A stretch of 64,000 nt of DNA, taken from contig PLUL01000006.1 in NCBI GenBank assembly GCA_003164895.1, positions 1 to 64,000 of the forward strand, given 5' to 3'. Under the pieces are notes generated by a model that worked only from the letters and a program-made list of their open reading frames with translations, was not told the DNA's origin and made no database searches. Made by a program: the position numbers and the translations under genes. Shown here piece by piece: positions 63,507 through 64,000 of the stretch (positions are counted from its first letter, which is position 1; each line of letters begins with the position of its first letter). Origin of the DNA: Bacteroidota bacterium (GTDB lineage Bacteria; Bacteroidota; Bacteroidia; Palsa-948).

Positions 63507-64000
63507 TCAAAATTTCATTCTCATTTCCACCGTAACTTCTGATTTTGTGTTTCCGTCAATTTCATTAAGTGTGCCTGCGCTGATAACATTTTGATTGGTA
63601 TAATACGTTTGAGAATATTTGAGCCAGAGCTGCATGTTTATGGTAAGGTTCAGGCTCATCATCAACGAAACCGAGCTTCCTTTATAATAGCAGGAGGGAA
63701 TTGAGTAAGCACCGGGCACATCTTGCTCCATAGCGTAAATGCGTGAGTTGTAACTTTGTGTGTCGAACAATGTATAACGAAATGTAAAAGAGTATGATTT
63801 ATAACGCGCACTTTTATAAATCACGTCCTGATAAACCATGTACCCGTTTTCTTTTGGAGCAGAAGAATTATCCAGAACAATTAATTCAATCCGGTTGCGC
63901 AGCGTGAGTTGAGGTAGAACTTTATAGCTCACGTGCCATCTGTAATTGGTTTGCGTGTAAGGAATAATAAAATCAATTGTAACAGGAACACTGCTGTTTG
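63507..64000 (-). CDS. C-terminal part of an outer-membrane beta-barrel protein (5' end outside the window)
   Basis: An open frame enters from the window edge and ends at 63507 (164 codons visible). It reads VTIDFIIPYTQTNYRWHVSYK, then VLPQLTLRNRIELIVLD, QDVIYKSARYKSYSFTFRYTLFDTQSYNSRIYAMEQDVPGAYSIPSCYYKG, and ends SEVTVEMRMKF with a terminal Phe. Alternating strands and the final Phe are typical of an outer-membrane barrel. The ESRIYAxExD-like block resembles the barrel that follows helix-hairpin-helix domains in a Bacteroidota family, but that part is outside the window. Confidence 0.8.
   Translation of the reverse strand, partial: NSSVPVTIDFIIPYTQTNYRWHVSYKVLPQLTLRNRIELIVLDNSSAPKENGYMVYQDVIYKSARYKSYSFTFRYTLFDTQSYNSRIYAMEQDVPGAYSIPSCYYKGSSVSLMMSLNLTINMQLWLKYSQTYYTNQNVISAGTLNEIDGNTKSEVTVEMRMKF

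Overview
This window is ordinary chromosome from a member of the Bacteroidota, with AT-rich DNA and mostly housekeeping genes. The evidence is type IX secretion (T9SS) C-terminal sorting domains, several Bacteroidota-type -7 boxes (TAnnTTTG), lipoprotein FKBP proteins beside a DHH phosphoesterase (the GldI neighbourhood of gliding bacteria), no visible Shine-Dalgarno requirement, and the gene content throughout. No integrase-bounded island, CRISPR array, IS element or rRNA operon is visible.

Layout. 1-2116 is an accessory patch on the minus strand: a partial gene, a palindromic repeat, a gene split by an in-frame stop, a 21-bp phased repeat array and a stand-alone LytTR regulator. 2408-6759 holds a secreted protein and a very large outer-membrane protein that may form a surface export or assembly pair. 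6885-16782 carries cell-wall and protein turnover genes (NagZ/beta-lactamase fusion, DCC oxidoreductase, YdcF, M1 peptidase), valS and meaB. 16823-20243 is a small polysaccharide group (two glycosyltransferases and an O-antigen ligase). 20359-29886 holds an S41 protease, yidD-rnpA, a peptide transporter, a MaoC-like protein, a thioredoxin-like protein, an HTH protein, a metal-binding lipoprotein and a 910-residue protein with ten repeats. 29993-44808 is the translation/transcription core: rpsU, xer, hpf, four tRNAs, tuf, tRNA-Trp, secE, nusG, rplKAJL and rpoBC. 44889-48059 has a DUF3467 gene and clpB. 48443-57012 includes a radical SAM gene, a cell-wall amidase, arfB and a seven-gene minus-strand operon (nrnA, four FKBP genes, panB, rluA). 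57093-64000 has a VOC remnant, two T9SS cargo proteins, a second 21-bp array, carA and the C-terminal end of an outer-membrane barrel protein.

The most unusual signal lies in repeats, not genes. Short cassettes made of a 7-bp word repeated about five times (usually 35 bp) occur at about ten sites. Each has its own word, and they sit both between genes and inside reading frames, including valS, meaB, the NagZ fusion and a T9SS protein. Two unrelated proteins share a 14-residue peptide because both contain the same cassette word. Separately, two arrays with an exact 21-bp step (two helical turns) lie directly upstream of minus-strand genes, one of them next to the LytTR regulator, whose family binds direct repeats with about that spacing. 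These two observations are the best candidates for something undescribed.
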